Shown piece by piece: positions 63,434 through 64,000 of a DNA stretch of 64,000 nucleotides. The position numbers were made by a program, and so were the translations under genes. This stretch comes from Chrysomallon squamiferum. Its lineage: Eukaryota; Mollusca; Gastropoda; Neomphalida; Peltospiridae. The notes under the pieces were generated by a model, which saw only the letters and a list, made by a program, of their open reading frames with translations, was not told the origin of the DNA and searched no databases. How positions within the stretch are numbered: position 1 is the stretch's first letter; every line of letters starts with the position of its first letter. Location: positions 16,586,956 to 16,650,955 of the forward strand of contig CM022671.1 in the NCBI GenBank assembly GCA_012295275.1, read 5' to 3'.

Positions 63434-64000
63434 GTATTTATATTTTTAAACATTAGAACAACAGAACATTAACATAACTTTGAGCAAAAAGAATTTTAAG
63501 TGTCCATTGTTTTGTAATGAAAAATTAATTCTGCAGATCATTAAATAATGTGTGGCTGTTTCAAAAATTATAATATTAATGTGTATTCTGCATCCAGCGT
63601 TATATTTAAAGAAAACTTGATGACTACCTAACCTATATAAACTCATAATTGAGATGGATACCAATATTTTTAAGTTTTGTATATGTTACTTTGTCTTTGA
63701 AAATTTTTTTTTATTTATTTTTTTCTTTTTTTTTTCATTTTTGGTTTTTACAATCATTTCAAGGCCATTCATTTGAATGAACAATAATGTTTCTCTCCAG
63801 ATCACTTCTTGAACAATAATGCTTCTTCTGGAGAGTTTATAATAAAAATCAGGTCCAGAAATGCAGATTACAAATATACTGACTAATATTTTTACATTAT
63901 TTATTTAATATGATCATATTTTAATAATTTTACAGTATTTGACTGATAAATTCTTCTAAAATTGTATAAGGTTGATTCTTATTGGTTTCTAACATATTTA

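Noticed and set aside
63780-63800. Possible last SNRPF exon after ctctccag
   Set aside because: The reading frame soon stops and does not give the expected NNVLYIRG block; the true exon must lie beyond the window.

Overview
This window is animal nuclear DNA: very AT-rich, split into short GC-richer exons with GT-AG introns, and full of microsatellites, minisatellites and small transposon relics. One intronic repeat (about 2750-3035) matches, from memory, the tail of tRNA-derived SINEs that are widespread in molluscs. With the invertebrate-style gene set this suggests a mollusc or near relative. The species cannot be told from the sequence.

Positions 470-52044 (+) hold the C-terminal two thirds of one axonemal dynein heavy chain gene, best matched to DNAH3 (monomeric inner-arm dynein). 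I resolved 56 window exons, plus three candidate microexons. They run from the end of AAA1 through AAA2, AAA3, AAA4, the stalk with its microtubule-binding domain, AAA5, the buttress, AAA6 and the C-terminal domain, ending at a TAA and a poly(A) signal. All exon junctions agree in phase except two places. The AAA2-AAA3 linker needs a 17-nt microexon to close the frame. Exon 36 (buttress) carries a net +1 frameshift. The gene also has a phase-neutral 96-nt cassette exon in AAA6, a probable U12-type intron near the 3' end, and an acidic 17-residue tract between AAA2 and AAA3.

Downstream, TMA7 (ribosome-associated 64-residue protein, four coding exons, minus strand, 55175-57828) lies tail to tail with DNAH3. 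Divergent from TMA7 is a possible two-exon gene for a 35-residue protein with an N-myristoylation-like start (58759-59261), behind two CRE-like sites. The last gene is the 5' part of SNRPF (Sm protein F of spliceosomal snRNPs, 61716-63433, +). Its last exon or exons lie beyond the window. The four genes do not form a pathway: one is ciliary motor machinery, and two are housekeeping (translation and splicing).

The most notable pattern is how the dynein introns have grown. Many contain diverged tandem copies that capture an exon edge with its splice site, or even a whole exon (exons 3, 7, 17, 18, 20, 25, 35, 36, 47 and a remote piece of 53). One of these duplicated donors gives an in-frame 31-codon extension. 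Transposon relics include one mariner-like MITE, two related pogo/Tigger-like elements, one or two hAT-like elements and several SINE relics.
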